A stretch of 64,000 bases of DNA from Bacteroidaceae bacterium (GTDB lineage: Bacteria > Bacteroidota > Bacteroidia > Bacteroidales > Bacteroidaceae). The stretch is from contig CAAGLA010000023.1 of assembly GCA_900770655.1 (NCBI GenBank), forward strand, positions 1 to 64,000, in the 5' to 3' direction. The position numbers were made by a program, and so were the translations under genes. The notes beneath the pieces were generated by a model. That model was not told the origin of the DNA, searched no databases, and saw only the letters and a program-made list of their open reading frames with translations. Positions 35,122 to 44,186 of the stretch are shown one piece after another (the stretch's first letter is position 1; every line of letters starts with the position of its first letter).

Positions 35122-36375
35122 TTAAACTTTCAAACTTTCTCTATCGAGCAAAAACTCATAGATGTTCATAAAAACCACACCGTTTTCGTCTTGATAACGC
35201 TTCACAGGGTCTTCAGTGATTACAAACTTTTGGAAACTGTCCGATATATTCATCAATGAGCGTAATTCCTGTTCTCGTTTCTCTTCATTTGGCAATCTCA
35301 AAGCAGATTGTATGTAGCATCGTTTACTTCCTTCATTACACACGAAATCAACTTCCAATTGTTTGCGTTGGCTCTTGCCCTCCTCATCTTTGGTATTTAC
35401 CACAACAACACCCACATCAACCATCAATCCACGAGTGCGAAGCTCATTGTATATTAGATTTTCCAGCAAATGTGTTACTTCATACTGGCGAAAATTCAGA
35501 CGGGCGTTGCGCAATCCTAAATCGGCGAAATAGTATTTGGCCGGAGTGTCAATGTATTTCTTGCCTTTAATGTCGTATCGTATTGACTTTTCTACCATAA
35601 AGACTTCTTGCAGTATTTCAAGGTAGAAACTTATTGTATTTGGAGATATAGAGACATTCTTGACAGACTTAAAGGTATTGACCAACTTATTAGGATTGAC
35701 AAGACCTCCGATTGAAGATGAAAGGATATTGATAAGTTCTTCCATTTCTTCCTCGTTCTTTATTTTATATCTCTCCAATATATCGGTAATATATGTCTTC
35801 TTGAATAATGTCTGAAGATATGTCATCTTCTCCTCATTGCCCCGCATTGTTGCAATCATAGGTAGTCCTCCAAAAGTCATATACTCTTCCATTGCCTCCT
35901 CGCGTGAACCCTCAAAGACAGAGAAAAACTCACTAAACGATAAAGGAGCAACTTTTATCTCATCACCACGACCACGAAATTCTGTAATAACATCGCTCGA
36001 TAAGAACTTGGAGTTACTACCTGTTACATATACATCTACATTGGGAATTTTAAGATAACTATTCAGTACATCCTCAAACTCATCCACCCACTGCACCTCA
36101 TCAAGCATCACATAGTGCATACCCTCTTTTGCTATGCGGGCATCTATGTGTTCAAGCAAAGCATCGGGATTGCGAAGTTTCTTGTTACGACGATCCTCCA
36201 AATCAATCTTTATTATATGCTCATCATCTACTCCTTGTGCTTTCAAATAGTCACTAAACAAATTGAAAAGTAAATACGACTTACCACAACGGCGTATTCC
36301 GGTTACAACCTTTATCATTCCGTTGTGCATACTCCTAATGAGTCTGTTTAGGTATAAATCACGCTTAATCTCCAT
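35122..36375 (-). CDS. AAA_14/DUF4143 family ATPase
   Basis: 417 aa from the ATG at 36375 (MEIKRDLYLNRLI is the normal family start; the upstream extension reads through the promoter). Walker A VTGIRRCGKSYLL, Walker B HYVMLDEVQWV, sensor VTGSNSKFL, and a C-terminal DUF4143 domain (YYFADLGLRNARLNFRQ, LENLIYNEL, a nuclease-like QLEVDFVCNE). This family is frequent and mobile in gut Bacteroidales. AT-rich relative to neighbours, suggesting acquisition. Function is not established. Confidence 0.85.
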   Translation of the reverse strand: MEIKRDLYLNRLIRSMHNGMIKVVTGIRRCGKSYLLFNLFSDYLKAQGVDDEHIIKIDLEDRRNKKLRNPDALLEHIDARIAKEGMHYVMLDEVQWVDEFEDVLNSYLKIPNVDVYVTGSNSKFLSSDVITEFRGRGDEIKVAPLSFSEFFSVFEGSREEAMEEYMTFGGLPMIATMRGNEEKMTYLQTLFKKTYITDILERYKIKNEEEMEELINILSSSIGGLVNPNKLVNTFKSVKNVSISPNTISFYLEILQEVFMVEKSIRYDIKGKKYIDTPAKYYFADLGLRNARLNFRQYEVTHLLENLIYNELRTRGLMVDVGVVVVNTKDEEGKSQRKQLEVDFVCNEGSKRCYIQSALRLPNEEKREQELRSLMNISDSFQKFVITEDPVKRYQDENGVVFMNIYEFLLDRESLKV

Positions 36376-36419
36376 ATATACCACTGAATATTTTTGCGTA
36401 AAAACGCTTTTTTGTTCAG

Positions 36420-36427
36420 CAAAGATA
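36420..36427 (-). promoter_or_regulatory. -7 promoter box of the AAA_14 gene
   Basis: TATCTTTG on the minus strand, 45 bases before the ATG at 36375. Confidence 0.6.
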
Positions 36428-36480
36428 ATCCCTATTAAGAAAAAAGCCAAATAAAAAGAACTTAAAAATGAATTCTTACC

Positions 36481-36533
36481 ACCTAAACATAGCAATAGCC
36501 TGCAAAACTCGCAGGCTATTGCTATGTTTAGGT
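36481..36533. terminator. Terminator of virion cluster B
   Basis: A 23-bp perfect stem starting ACCTAAACATAGCAATAGCC with a 7-base AAAACTC loop, 44 bases beyond the portal gene stop at 36577. Confidence 0.8.
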
Positions 36534-36576
36534 GCTTTGTCCTATGATTTAGAATCAGATTACAACAAACAAAAGA

Positions 36577-38646
36577 CTAACGGTGCACCCCACCGGCTGG
36601 CGACGCGGGATGTTGCGTGAGCATAGCGCCGCCGCTTGGGGCGGGTGGCAATGGTTGTTCCGCAGTGCCTGTACCGGCCGGCGGTAACATTGCCGCTGCC
36701 TGCGCTGCAGCACCCGTGGGAATAGCACCTTCGCCTGCGCCCACCTGCAACTGCTGCAACAGTTCGGGCGGTATACCCTCCATAGCAATGCCGCGTGCCG
36801 CCTGCTCTTCGTTGCGTTTCACGGCTTCCAGTATCTTGGAAGCAAACGGATAGGAAGAGTTTTCGAGCATTGTCTTCAGGTCCACTGCGTTCGAGCGGAA
36901 CAGTTCCATAAGGAAATCGTTTGCCAGCATCTGGTATGCGGGCGTGTTGTAGCCTTCGGAAACGGTTATATCGAACTCGCACTCCTGTACCTTTTCGGGG
37001 TCGTACCAGCGCGCCTCTTCTCTGTACTGTGCGCCGGCAATGTCTATATAGCGTTTTTCGGAATAGAACTGCTGTATTGTCTTCATCACCTTTGTGTCGC
37101 GACGGCGGCGGAAGGTTCTGAAGCTGTCGAGTATACCGCGCAGGTTAAGCGATGAATTCTGTACCTGCTGTGCATATAGCATTGCCGGTGTTCCGGCAGT
37201 AGGCGCCTGTCCCTGCATAGCCGAATTCACTCCCGATATTTCGTTTATGAGCCTCAGCTGCAGGTTCAGAAGTTCAAAATCGCCCGCCACAGCTGCCCCG
37301 CTGTTGTACTGCCGCACCACTCCGTCTATGCTCTGTCCGGGTTTCAGTTTAACGAACAGCACTCCGTTGTAGCGCACATATTCATCGACCACCTCTTCGC
37401 GCGACATACTCTCAAAGGCTTCGTCGTCGACAACAAGAACACCTTTCGACGATGTTCCGCGTATGAAGTCTATGAGCGTTGCGGTGCGGTTTATCGCACG
37501 TTGCTGGTCTATGAACTGCTCTACATAATTGCCTAAGCGCCCCTGTACCAGCGGGTAGAGATGCAGCACATAGTTGTGCTCGCCGTGCCAGTATGGGCTG
37601 CGCCCCTCTTGTAGAGAATCGCCGTAGGGCGACATATAGCGATAGTACCAGTAGCGTTCGGTGTCGAAACTGTAATCGACCAGCAGCAGTTCCTCTTCGG
37701 GGATGCCTGCGGCGGCGCCCTCTTGCCTGCGGCGGTCGTTTTCGGCATCGAGCGCATCCCTGCTCTCTTTGGTGTATGGAAGATAGCCCCACGTGCCGCG
37801 CTTCTCGTCGCTCCACAGGTAGGCATCGCGCGATTCGAGCTTCCAGCCGAGAATCACCCGGCAGAGGTCGGAGCGCGACGCTGTGTGGAATGTGAGGTTC
37901 TGCACCTCGTTGCCCTGCATTGCACGGTGGTCGCTCGCCACTGAGTATGCAACGCTGCCGTATATCTCTTTTATGCGCTCCTTCTCTTCGGCTGTCTTCC
38001 CAAAGTGCGACAGCACATCGTCGAGCGGCAGGTCGAACAGTTCGCCAATGCAGTTCACATCCCACATACGCACATCTTCGAGGTTTGTGTTGAAGAATAG
38101 ACGTGCGGGGTTTACATCGTACACCCATACATCCCTGCGGTTCTTGGCGGGGTTTATCCCGTACTCCACACGTTGCGCGGTCATACCGCCGTTGAGCAAC
38201 ATACGCATTGAATTCGAGTCGACCTCTTCGAGCTCGTTGATATCGTGTACATACTCAATGGCAATGGACATCATTTCTCCCACCTTGCTCTCTTTCTGGT
38301 CGCGCGCGGTGCATACAGGGCGCATAAGATTCTGTCTCAGCTGGCCGTCTATATTGCTTAGAATGGGAGCTATCATATTGTTCTTAAGCGGTACCTTCCC
38401 GTTCTTTTTTATAAGGTCGCCCTCTTTTATCTGTGCAAGGGTGTCGGGGTCGGTGACATAGTCGCCCCATTGGTCGCCATAGCTGTACATAAGGCTTCGC
38501 CGCATTTTGCGGCGAGCCTCGTCGAGTGCGTTCCAGCAGGCTGCACATTCGTTAAGAAAATCGACCGCGCTACCCTTTTCCCGAGATTGGTACACCGGCG
38601 GCTTTTTTGCCGCCGGCTTTACTCTCTTGTCAAGAAACTTATTCAT
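36577..38646 (-). CDS. Phage portal protein (P22/podovirus type)
   Basis: 689 aa, the size of P22-like portals. An N-terminal helical region (YSYGDQWGDYVTDPDT), then NMIAPILSNIDGQLRQNLMR, NPARLFFNTNLEDVRMWDVN and GEHNYVLHLYPLVQG form the portal core. The Gln-rich stretch NEISGVNSAMQGQAPTAGTP with YAQQVQNSSLNL corresponds to the stem/crown transition. The C-terminal 60 residues are Ala/Pro/Gly-rich and probably disordered. The portal forms the dodecameric ring through which DNA is packaged and ejected. Last gene of virion cluster B, 30 bases after the 1362-aa gene. No terminase gene is adjacent on either side, which is unusual. Confidence 0.8.
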   Translation of the reverse strand: MNKFLDKRVKPAAKKPPVYQSREKGSAVDFLNECAACWNALDEARRKMRRSLMYSYGDQWGDYVTDPDTLAQIKEGDLIKKNGKVPLKNNMIAPILSNIDGQLRQNLMRPVCTARDQKESKVGEMMSIAIEYVHDINELEEVDSNSMRMLLNGGMTAQRVEYGINPAKNRRDVWVYDVNPARLFFNTNLEDVRMWDVNCIGELFDLPLDDVLSHFGKTAEEKERIKEIYGSVAYSVASDHRAMQGNEVQNLTFHTASRSDLCRVILGWKLESRDAYLWSDEKRGTWGYLPYTKESRDALDAENDRRRQEGAAAGIPEEELLLVDYSFDTERYWYYRYMSPYGDSLQEGRSPYWHGEHNYVLHLYPLVQGRLGNYVEQFIDQQRAINRTATLIDFIRGTSSKGVLVVDDEAFESMSREEVVDEYVRYNGVLFVKLKPGQSIDGVVRQYNSGAAVAGDFELLNLQLRLINEISGVNSAMQGQAPTAGTPAMLYAQQVQNSSLNLRGILDSFRTFRRRRDTKVMKTIQQFYSEKRYIDIAGAQYREEARWYDPEKVQECEFDITVSEGYNTPAYQMLANDFLMELFRSNAVDLKTMLENSSYPFASKILEAVKRNEEQAARGIAMEGIPPELLQQLQVGAGEGAIPTGAAAQAAAMLPPAGTGTAEQPLPPAPSGGAMLTQHPASPAGGVHR

Positions 38647-38676
38647 AATTACAAAAACAGATTTGTCAATAAATCA

Positions 38677-41600
38677 TCAGTTAGGCAGGTTCTCCTCTTC
38701 GTTTTCGCCCGGTATGCCACCCCTGCGTCTGTTGCGCAATTCACGGTCGTACTCTATTCTGCGCCTTCTGTTGTTGTACCAACCATACCCTTCCTCTCTT
38801 CGGGGGTCGTAGTTGTTGAAATAGTAGTGACGCATCATATTGTCGTAAATATCGCTGGTAGACATTCCGTTCTCACCTCGCTCATAGAACTGCGGAAGCG
38901 AAGGGTTGCCTTCGGGGGTCTGGAGCATTTTGTCATATATTATATCGAGCGGTCCATTAAAATAACGGCGCCATTGTATCGGAGGGTAATTATACCTACC
39001 ATTCTCATTTGCATTGCCGTTGCTCTCCTCGGCCGGTTCTCTTTTTACGGCAACACCCCTGCCATAGCTTATAAAGTCACTTTCGGGCTCTGTGGGAGTG
39101 CTCACGGGAAGCCCTCTTCCCGTAAGACGGTAGAGCAGATAGTCGTCGAAGGTGGGGAAATTACGCCTGAACTCTTCGGGGCTAAAACCATACTCTCTCC
39201 TGAATTCCGCAGCTATGTTTCCGTCGGCATCGAAGCCGGGCATACTGTTCCTTGCTGCAGTAAATGAACTGAGAATGCGCCTCGCCTCGTTGTAACGCTG
39301 CGAAAGGCGTGTGTTTACACCAAAAAGATTGCTCAGCACATTCCTTGTATACATATCGTACTCCTGAGCAGTATTCCGCGGAGCAGAAGGCCGCTCACCA
39401 CCGCCCGCAGGGGCGTCTTCGGAGGGAAGGCGGAGCTTATTGGCGTCGACGTAATTCATTATATCGTCGTGCGAGAAGTTCAACATATCCCTTAATTCGG
39501 CCTGTTTCTCTTCGGGCAGGTATCTGTAATTGAACAGTCCCTTCCATTCAAGCATATTTTCCGGGGTATTGGCAAAGAAAGAGCCGTCTGCGATTCCCTC
39601 TCTCACCCAGTTGCCATAGGCCTCTCGGTTGGTATATGTGGCCTCGGGCCTGAGTGCCGAATTGAAATTGCCGAAAAGAGTTGCGCGGTAATTTTCGGGC
39701 GCTATGCGTTTCTGCATATAACGGCTGTGCTGGCGCAACAGGAACTCAAGGTCGGCTTCGGAAATTCTGCGGTTACTGCCGGTATATATGTTCAGTCTCA
39801 GAAGCATACCCCGCACAAAGTCTTTGAAGCGACGCAAAAGGCCTCTTTCCTGAACGCTTGGGCTCGTCTTTTCTACCAAATGTGCAAGATACTCCTCAAC
39901 AGCCCTGTATTTATTGGAGTTATAGCGCCTCTGCATCTCGTTTATGCCACGGAGCACATCGCCCGAAGCACGCCTGTATATCTCTTCGAGGAAATTGTTA
40001 AGGTGTTTGCCGAACAGTCTCTCAAGCCCCAAGTGGCCTACCACTTCGTGAACAAATGTCTTCTCCAACTCTTCGGTCGACCTGATATTAGGCAAGTTAA
40101 TGTGTATTTTGCCATTGTGCAACCAGCCAAGAGCCGCCAATTGGGTGTTGTAATTATCCACAGCATCAATATCACCGGCCTGCGGGCGCGGTATATCGCG
40201 TTCGTTGTTGATGAAGCTGACCTCTTGTCCAAACCTTTCGGAAAGGCTCTTAGCCCGCAAGCGGTACTCCTCCATATCGGCCTCGGTATTTCTGGCACCA
40301 TTCATATTCCAAGCATAGCCGTTGTCGGTTTCAGGTATTTCTATCGGCGTCACGAAAGAACTCCGCGAATTCTTTCCGTTGTTTCTTGATTCGTTCTTTT
40401 CAGCAGCCACCCTTTCGTCTTCGCGCCTGTTTGTACCTTCGAAGTAGGGCTCGCGTTCGAAAGCACTGCTGCTACGGTAGCTCTCAACCTCTCTGTCCCA
40501 AATATCATTGTTGCTCAACCCGGCAAGTCGGCTCCTGCTGCCCATTTCCGACAATACAAGCGAACGCACCTCGTTGGTACCGCTCTTAAGGCGGTTCACC
40601 TCTTCGCCCACAAAGGCGAGATACTCGTCGAGAGCCCTGTTTTCGGCCTCAGTGCACCTGAAGGCGGTCTTTTCTATGGCATATAGCAGGCTGTTTTCGG
40701 GCAGAGAATGTTTCCTTTCGAGTTGACGGCGTTTGTTGGAGAGAAGCTCCGCCATACCGGTCTCGTTGTACGATGAGCGGGAAAGGATATCTCCTACAAT
40801 ATCCGATTCGCGGTTGCTCAGCGGCTCACCTTTGGCCCTGCGGTAGAGTATATCGGATATTTCATCTACCGCAATACCCTTCTCCTGAGCATAAAGCCCT
40901 GCCTGACGCAAGAAGTTCTGCGAATCCAAGCCGCTTGTCAGTTCGTACTCGAAGGCTGCAATTCTGTTTCTTCTTATATTGCTCTTCTCCACAAGGAAAT
41001 AGCTTCTGGCACTTGCCGGAGTGTCGAACTCGTTACGTTCAATCTTGCGGCCGGCGAAGTCGTATGTGGTAACATACCACTTGCTGTCGCTCCCCTGCTC
41101 CACAGAAAAATCGAACGTAAGAGGAGGAGTTGAGGTCAATTTGTTCTCAACGACAAAGAGCAGCTTTGCACGTGTCGACGCCGAAAGCTCCTCGCTCGAC
41201 ATAAGCCTTATGTAATCTTCCGTTACAGCCTCGGAATTACGGCCGCTGCCATAGGAAGAGATATTCAGCTCTCTCTCCAATCTCGATATGAACTCTTCGG
41301 GGTTTACGTTGAGTTGGCGCAGTTCGGCCTGTTCCGACCTTGAGAGCCTGTATTCGGGCCTTAGCCTGCCATTGCCGTCGAGCTTTAGTCCGGCACCGCG
41401 CGTGAGCCAGTGTGTCGTCTTCATTACACCCAGCGTTGCCATACTCTCGCCAAAGTCGTACAGCAAATCTATTGGTTCAATATCCACACCGCTTAGCAGT
41501 TTGCTTGCCTCACCACTTGCTGTAAAGACAGCCGATTCGGCACTTAGAATACCTGTCGATGCCGCAAGACGACGGCCACCGGTGAGCCCGCGCGCTGCGT

Positions 41601-42765
41601 GACGCAGAGGAGTACCTACAACGCCCAGCGTGCCGCCAGTAGCAAAGCCACCGCCAAAGGCGCTTGCAGCACGGCCTAAGTCTACGTTGGAAGAATAGAG
41701 TATATCGTTTGCCACGCTGTTTGCAAGGTCGTAATTGCCAAGTGTGAAGCCCTGCGAAAAAGCACTCTGCAATATTCTTGTGCTCAGGCGGTTTGTTATG
41801 GCCCTTTCGGCAATTTTTGTTGCATATTGCGGTGTTACTCCGCTACCTACCCTGCCGGCAAGGACACGCGAAGCAACCCTGCGTGTAGCAAGCGAGGTTG
41901 CCTTGCCCACCACCGACGACGACCCAAAGCCCAAAAGGCTGAATACGGGAGCATCGACCAAAAGGCTTCCAATGCCGGCGAGGAAATTTTCGGTGCGGCC
42001 GGCATTGTAGCTGTCGAGCCCCTCACGTGCAAGAATAGAATGGGTATTGCTGCCAAGAACATTGTTTGCACCCCAGTTGGCAAGCATACCGGTAACGGAA
42101 TTGCTGAGTGACGAACGAAGAACATACTCGCCACTGCTCTTGGGCCTGTTCTCCTCTACAAATTCGTTCATAAGCCTGTTGCGGAGCGAAGGTTTTATAA
42201 ACGAATTTATATATTCCCGAGTGTCTATACCGCTGTACCTTGCCAAAGGAGCAACCATTCGCACAAGGTCGTCATCATTCACACCGTTCATTGTCTCGTC
42301 GATAATCTTTTCGGGGTCGTACTCGCGCATCATTGCATTCTGCGCTCTCACAGGGTCGGCGCCGGGAACCGATATATTGCGCATATAGGCATCTTCGCCA
42401 CGCGCTCTGGAGGCCTCGCGGTTTCTGTTGAATGTACCTTTCAGGCTGTTGTTGTAGTAGGTTCCCACAACGTCGTCGAGCGCATTCTGCGAAAGCGCAT
42501 ATACCCTTGCCGCACGTTGCGGAGTGTTCTGCGGCATAAGATAGTTGGCAAAGGAGTTCTTGTAGTTCTCCCAGCTGCGTTGCTGTTGTTCGGGAGTGAG
42601 AGACGGCACAGAGGAAGCCTGCACGGCAGAAGCACCTGCCGCCGCTCCATTGTCTATTCTCAACGGGTCGTTGTTTCCGGCCCCAAGCCCGTTCTCTTCG
42701 AGCTGCTGCAGCGAAGAGTGCCTGCCGGGTGTGCCGAATGTGTTGTTTCTATTTGTTGTATACAT
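38677..42765 (-). CDS. Very large phage internal/ejection-type polyvalent protein
   Basis: 1362 aa. The N-terminal 230 residues are polar and helical with Asn/Arg-rich stretches; residues about 240-400 contain Gly/Ala/Ser-rich, partly amphipathic segments (GIGSLLVDAPVFSLLGFGSS, GGGFATGGTLGVVGTP) that could insert in membranes. Around residue 905 the motif TFVHEVVGHLGLERLFG follows a beta strand, resembling the zincin-like domains in large phage polyvalent proteins, though HEVVGH has one more residue than classic HExxH. The C-terminus is Arg/Tyr/Asn-rich. Such proteins are packaged in virions and delivered with DNA. It is preceded by two smaller internal-type proteins and followed by the portal. 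Confidence 0.6.
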   Translation of the reverse strand: MYTTNRNNTFGTPGRHSSLQQLEENGLGAGNNDPLRIDNGAAAGASAVQASSVPSLTPEQQQRSWENYKNSFANYLMPQNTPQRAARVYALSQNALDDVVGTYYNNSLKGTFNRNREASRARGEDAYMRNISVPGADPVRAQNAMMREYDPEKIIDETMNGVNDDDLVRMVAPLARYSGIDTREYINSFIKPSLRNRLMNEFVEENRPKSSGEYVLRSSLSNSVTGMLANWGANNVLGSNTHSILAREGLDSYNAGRTENFLAGIGSLLVDAPVFSLLGFGSSSVVGKATSLATRRVASRVLAGRVGSGVTPQYATKIAERAITNRLSTRILQSAFSQGFTLGNYDLANSVANDILYSSNVDLGRAASAFGGGFATGGTLGVVGTPLRHAARGLTGGRRLAASTGILSAESAVFTASGEASKLLSGVDIEPIDLLYDFGESMATLGVMKTTHWLTRGAGLKLDGNGRLRPEYRLSRSEQAELRQLNVNPEEFISRLERELNISSYGSGRNSEAVTEDYIRLMSSEELSASTRAKLLFVVENKLTSTPPLTFDFSVEQGSDSKWYVTTYDFAGRKIERNEFDTPASARSYFLVEKSNIRRNRIAAFEYELTSGLDSQNFLRQAGLYAQEKGIAVDEISDILYRRAKGEPLSNRESDIVGDILSRSSYNETGMAELLSNKRRQLERKHSLPENSLLYAIEKTAFRCTEAENRALDEYLAFVGEEVNRLKSGTNEVRSLVLSEMGSRSRLAGLSNNDIWDREVESYRSSSAFEREPYFEGTNRREDERVAAEKNESRNNGKNSRSSFVTPIEIPETDNGYAWNMNGARNTEADMEEYRLRAKSLSERFGQEVSFINNERDIPRPQAGDIDAVDNYNTQLAALGWLHNGKIHINLPNIRSTEELEKTFVHEVVGHLGLERLFGKHLNNFLEEIYRRASGDVLRGINEMQRRYNSNKYRAVEEYLAHLVEKTSPSVQERGLLRRFKDFVRGMLLRLNIYTGSNRRISEADLEFLLRQHSRYMQKRIAPENYRATLFGNFNSALRPEATYTNREAYGNWVREGIADGSFFANTPENMLEWKGLFNYRYLPEEKQAELRDMLNFSHDDIMNYVDANKLRLPSEDAPAGGGERPSAPRNTAQEYDMYTRNVLSNLFGVNTRLSQRYNEARRILSSFTAARNSMPGFDADGNIAAEFRREYGFSPEEFRRNFPTFDDYLLYRLTGRGLPVSTPTEPESDFISYGRGVAVKREPAEESNGNANENGRYNYPPIQWRRYFNGPLDIIYDKMLQTPEGNPSLPQFYERGENGMSTSDIYDNMMRHYYFNNYDPRREEGYGWYNNRRRRIEYDRELRNRRRGGIPGENEEENLPN

Positions 42766-42776
42766 AATTGGTTGGT

Positions 42777-43208
42777 TTAATTGTTAGACGAATAATAGTT
42801 TCTTATAGAGTTCTCGAGCAAACCGCTGCTAAGGCGCAGTCCACCGTTGCCCTGTGCGGTTGGGATGAAACCGACATTGCGTACAGCCGGGGTCGATGCG
42901 CCGCTGCCACCCGACGAGAGGCGCTGCCGCAGATGATTGTCGGCTATGGCGGCGCGGTAGTCCTGCATCATACCGCTGTACCTCTCGCGCACGTTATCGT
43001 ACAGTTCTTGGTAGCGCGGCAGGTTGTTTGTAGCCACCGGGTAGCGTGCCCCACGTTTCTTTCCCACAAGCGATATGAGTGACGATGCAAAATCTACAAC
43101 AGCTGCCACATTACGCCGGTGCTTAGCCTCACGGAGCCTCTGCTCCTCGCGTTGCTTGGCATCGCGGTAGCGGTTGTAGAGATAAGAATTGAAATCCATT
43201 GTTTCCAT
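42777..43208 (-). CDS. Small virion (ejection-type) protein
   Basis: 143 aa. A basic coiled-coil N-terminus (RYRDAKQREEQRLREAKHRR), a short hydrophobic helix (VAAVVDFASSLISLVG) and a Gly/Ser/Asn-rich C-terminus. The composition matches the small internal proteins that line the portal side of podovirus capsids. Its sits between the 176-aa and 1362-aa genes with gaps of 11-13 bases. No close family recognised. Confidence 0.5.
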   Translation of the reverse strand: METMDFNSYLYNRYRDAKQREEQRLREAKHRRNVAAVVDFASSLISLVGKKRGARYPVATNNLPRYQELYDNVRERYSGMMQDYRAAIADNHLRQRLSSGGSGASTPAVRNVGFIPTAQGNGGLRLSSGLLENSIRNYYSSNN

Positions 43209-43221
43209 AGCGGTTTTTCTT

Positions 43222-43752
43222 TCAGTTTCTCTCTTCCTTGCCCCAGTTGACTCCCATCAGCGCGTTCTGCATAAGGTTAAAGCCACCCGCTGCTGCCGAA
43301 GCCGACATTCTCTCGTCGAAGGAGAGGTCGTTTATATCGGCATTCATAAGCGAAGCACGGTTCTGCCTGTGCATAGCATCTACTCTGTTTCTCCTGTCGC
43401 TCTCCATTGAAGCTATGTTGGTCATCACATTCTCCATAGAGCGCAGCCCCTGCTCATTGCGGGCAAGCGAGTATTCAGGTGTTGCACCTGTTATTGCACT
43501 GCTTGCACGGTTCTGAGCATTCTGCCGTCGCAGAGTATTTTCGACTCTCTTTATAGCAGCACGCGCAGCTGTGTTGTTGAAGAGGTTGTCGTAATAGTTA
43601 CGTTTATACCAGCCCTCCTCTTCGGCGTATGCCCTGTCGCGCAGACGCCGGGCACGCCTCGCTGCCGAAGAGGAATCGAGCATACCTTTAATTCCGGAAT
43701 AGAGCCCTATTGCTCCGTTTAACCCGGACAATACCATTGATAGATTACCCAT
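43222..43752 (-). CDS. Virion internal/ejection-type protein, first gene of cluster B
   Basis: 176 aa from the ATG at 43752, chosen because MGNLSMVLSGLNGAIGLYSG is a plausible start and the upstream extension crosses the promoter. Pattern: Gly-rich amphipathic N-terminus, then highly charged helices (ARRARRLRDRAYAEEEGWYK) and a C-terminal segment ending in AAAGGFNLMQNALMGV. Comparable to small ejection proteins of P22-like phages, but recognised by layout rather than identity. Driven by the shared GCAACCTT promoter. Confidence 0.5.
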   Translation of the reverse strand: MGNLSMVLSGLNGAIGLYSGIKGMLDSSSAARRARRLRDRAYAEEEGWYKRNYYDNLFNNTAARAAIKRVENTLRRQNAQNRASSAITGATPEYSLARNEQGLRSMENVMTNIASMESDRRNRVDAMHRQNRASLMNADINDLSFDERMSASAAAGGFNLMQNALMGVNWGKEERN

Positions 43753-43768
43753 AACTCTTTTTTTGGTG

Positions 43769-43802
43769 CAAAAGAAACACCATAATAGACGAATAAGGTT
43801 GC
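43769..43802 (-). promoter_or_regulatory. Shared virion promoter, cluster B
   Basis: On the minus strand GCAACCTT (43795-43802) is followed by 18 bases and TTCTTTTG (43769-43776), 17 bases before the ATG at 43752. The upstream flank is CATTTCA, matching the CAATTCT flank of the other copies. The usual TTTG -33 box is absent. Confidence 0.75.
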
Positions 43803-43845
43803 TGAAATGCCAAAACAGAGAGAAGAGTGATTTTCCGGCAATTCT

Positions 43846-43879
43846 GCAACCTTGTATGTAGAGAGCAAGGTTATATTTG
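43846..43879 (+). promoter_or_regulatory. Shared virion promoter, 43891 gene, with internal dyad
   Basis: GCAACCTT (43846-43853), 18 bases, TATATTTG (43872-43879), 11 bases before the ATG. The full flank CAATTCTGCAACCTTG is identical to the cluster A promoter. AACCTTG (43848-43854) and CAAGGTT (43866-43872) form an inverted repeat with an 11-base centre inside the promoter. Confidence 0.75.
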
Positions 43880-43890
43880 CAATAAAAGAT

Positions 43891-44133
43891 ATGGGTAAAA
43901 AGAGTAAGAGTATTACAATTGACGATGTACACAACGAGACCCTCGCGCTCTTTCATCGTCTTATCCAAAGGCTCGAGAGGGTGACTTCGGACTGCGAGGA
44001 CCCCAGCACCATTAACCAAGCTCTCAAGACCACTGCCGACTTTCTTGTAAAGTTAAACAAGGAGCGTGACTGTGGCGACGATGAGATTGGGGCTTTGCTG
44101 CAACAGACATTGCGAGGCATCGAAGGGGGTTAA
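43891..44133 (+). CDS. Small helical protein in the virion regulon
   Basis: 80 aa, all-helical and charged (VHNETLALFHRLIQRLERVT, INQALKTTADFLVKLNKERD). The start is the ATG at 43891 just after the -7 box, so the mRNA is nearly leaderless. It is divergent from cluster B and uses the same promoter type. Size and helicity would fit a small terminase subunit or an adaptor, but no motif proves this. It ends at a terminator palindrome shared with atpG. Confidence 0.55.
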   Translation: MGKKSKSITIDDVHNETLALFHRLIQRLERVTSDCEDPSTINQALKTTADFLVKLNKERDCGDDEIGALLQQTLRGIEGG

Positions 44134-44135
44134 AC

Positions 44136-44175
44136 CAAATATAGCGGTTGCGCACGTGCGCAACCGCTATATTTG
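44136..44175. terminator. Perfect 40-bp palindrome between the 43891 gene and atpG
   Basis: CAAATATAGCGGTTGCGCAC followed directly by its exact complement. It lies between convergent genes and separates the virion regulon from the ATP synthase operon. Confidence 0.85.
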
Positions 44176-44186
44176 ATTTATTGCTT

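Noticed and set aside
43781..43791. CATAATAGACG, also present in the ECF promoter of the sigma operon (27513-27523)
   Set aside because: It lies in the 18-base spacer of the cluster B promoter, is absent from the other three virion promoters, and lacks an AAC element at ECF spacing, so the match is probably chance.
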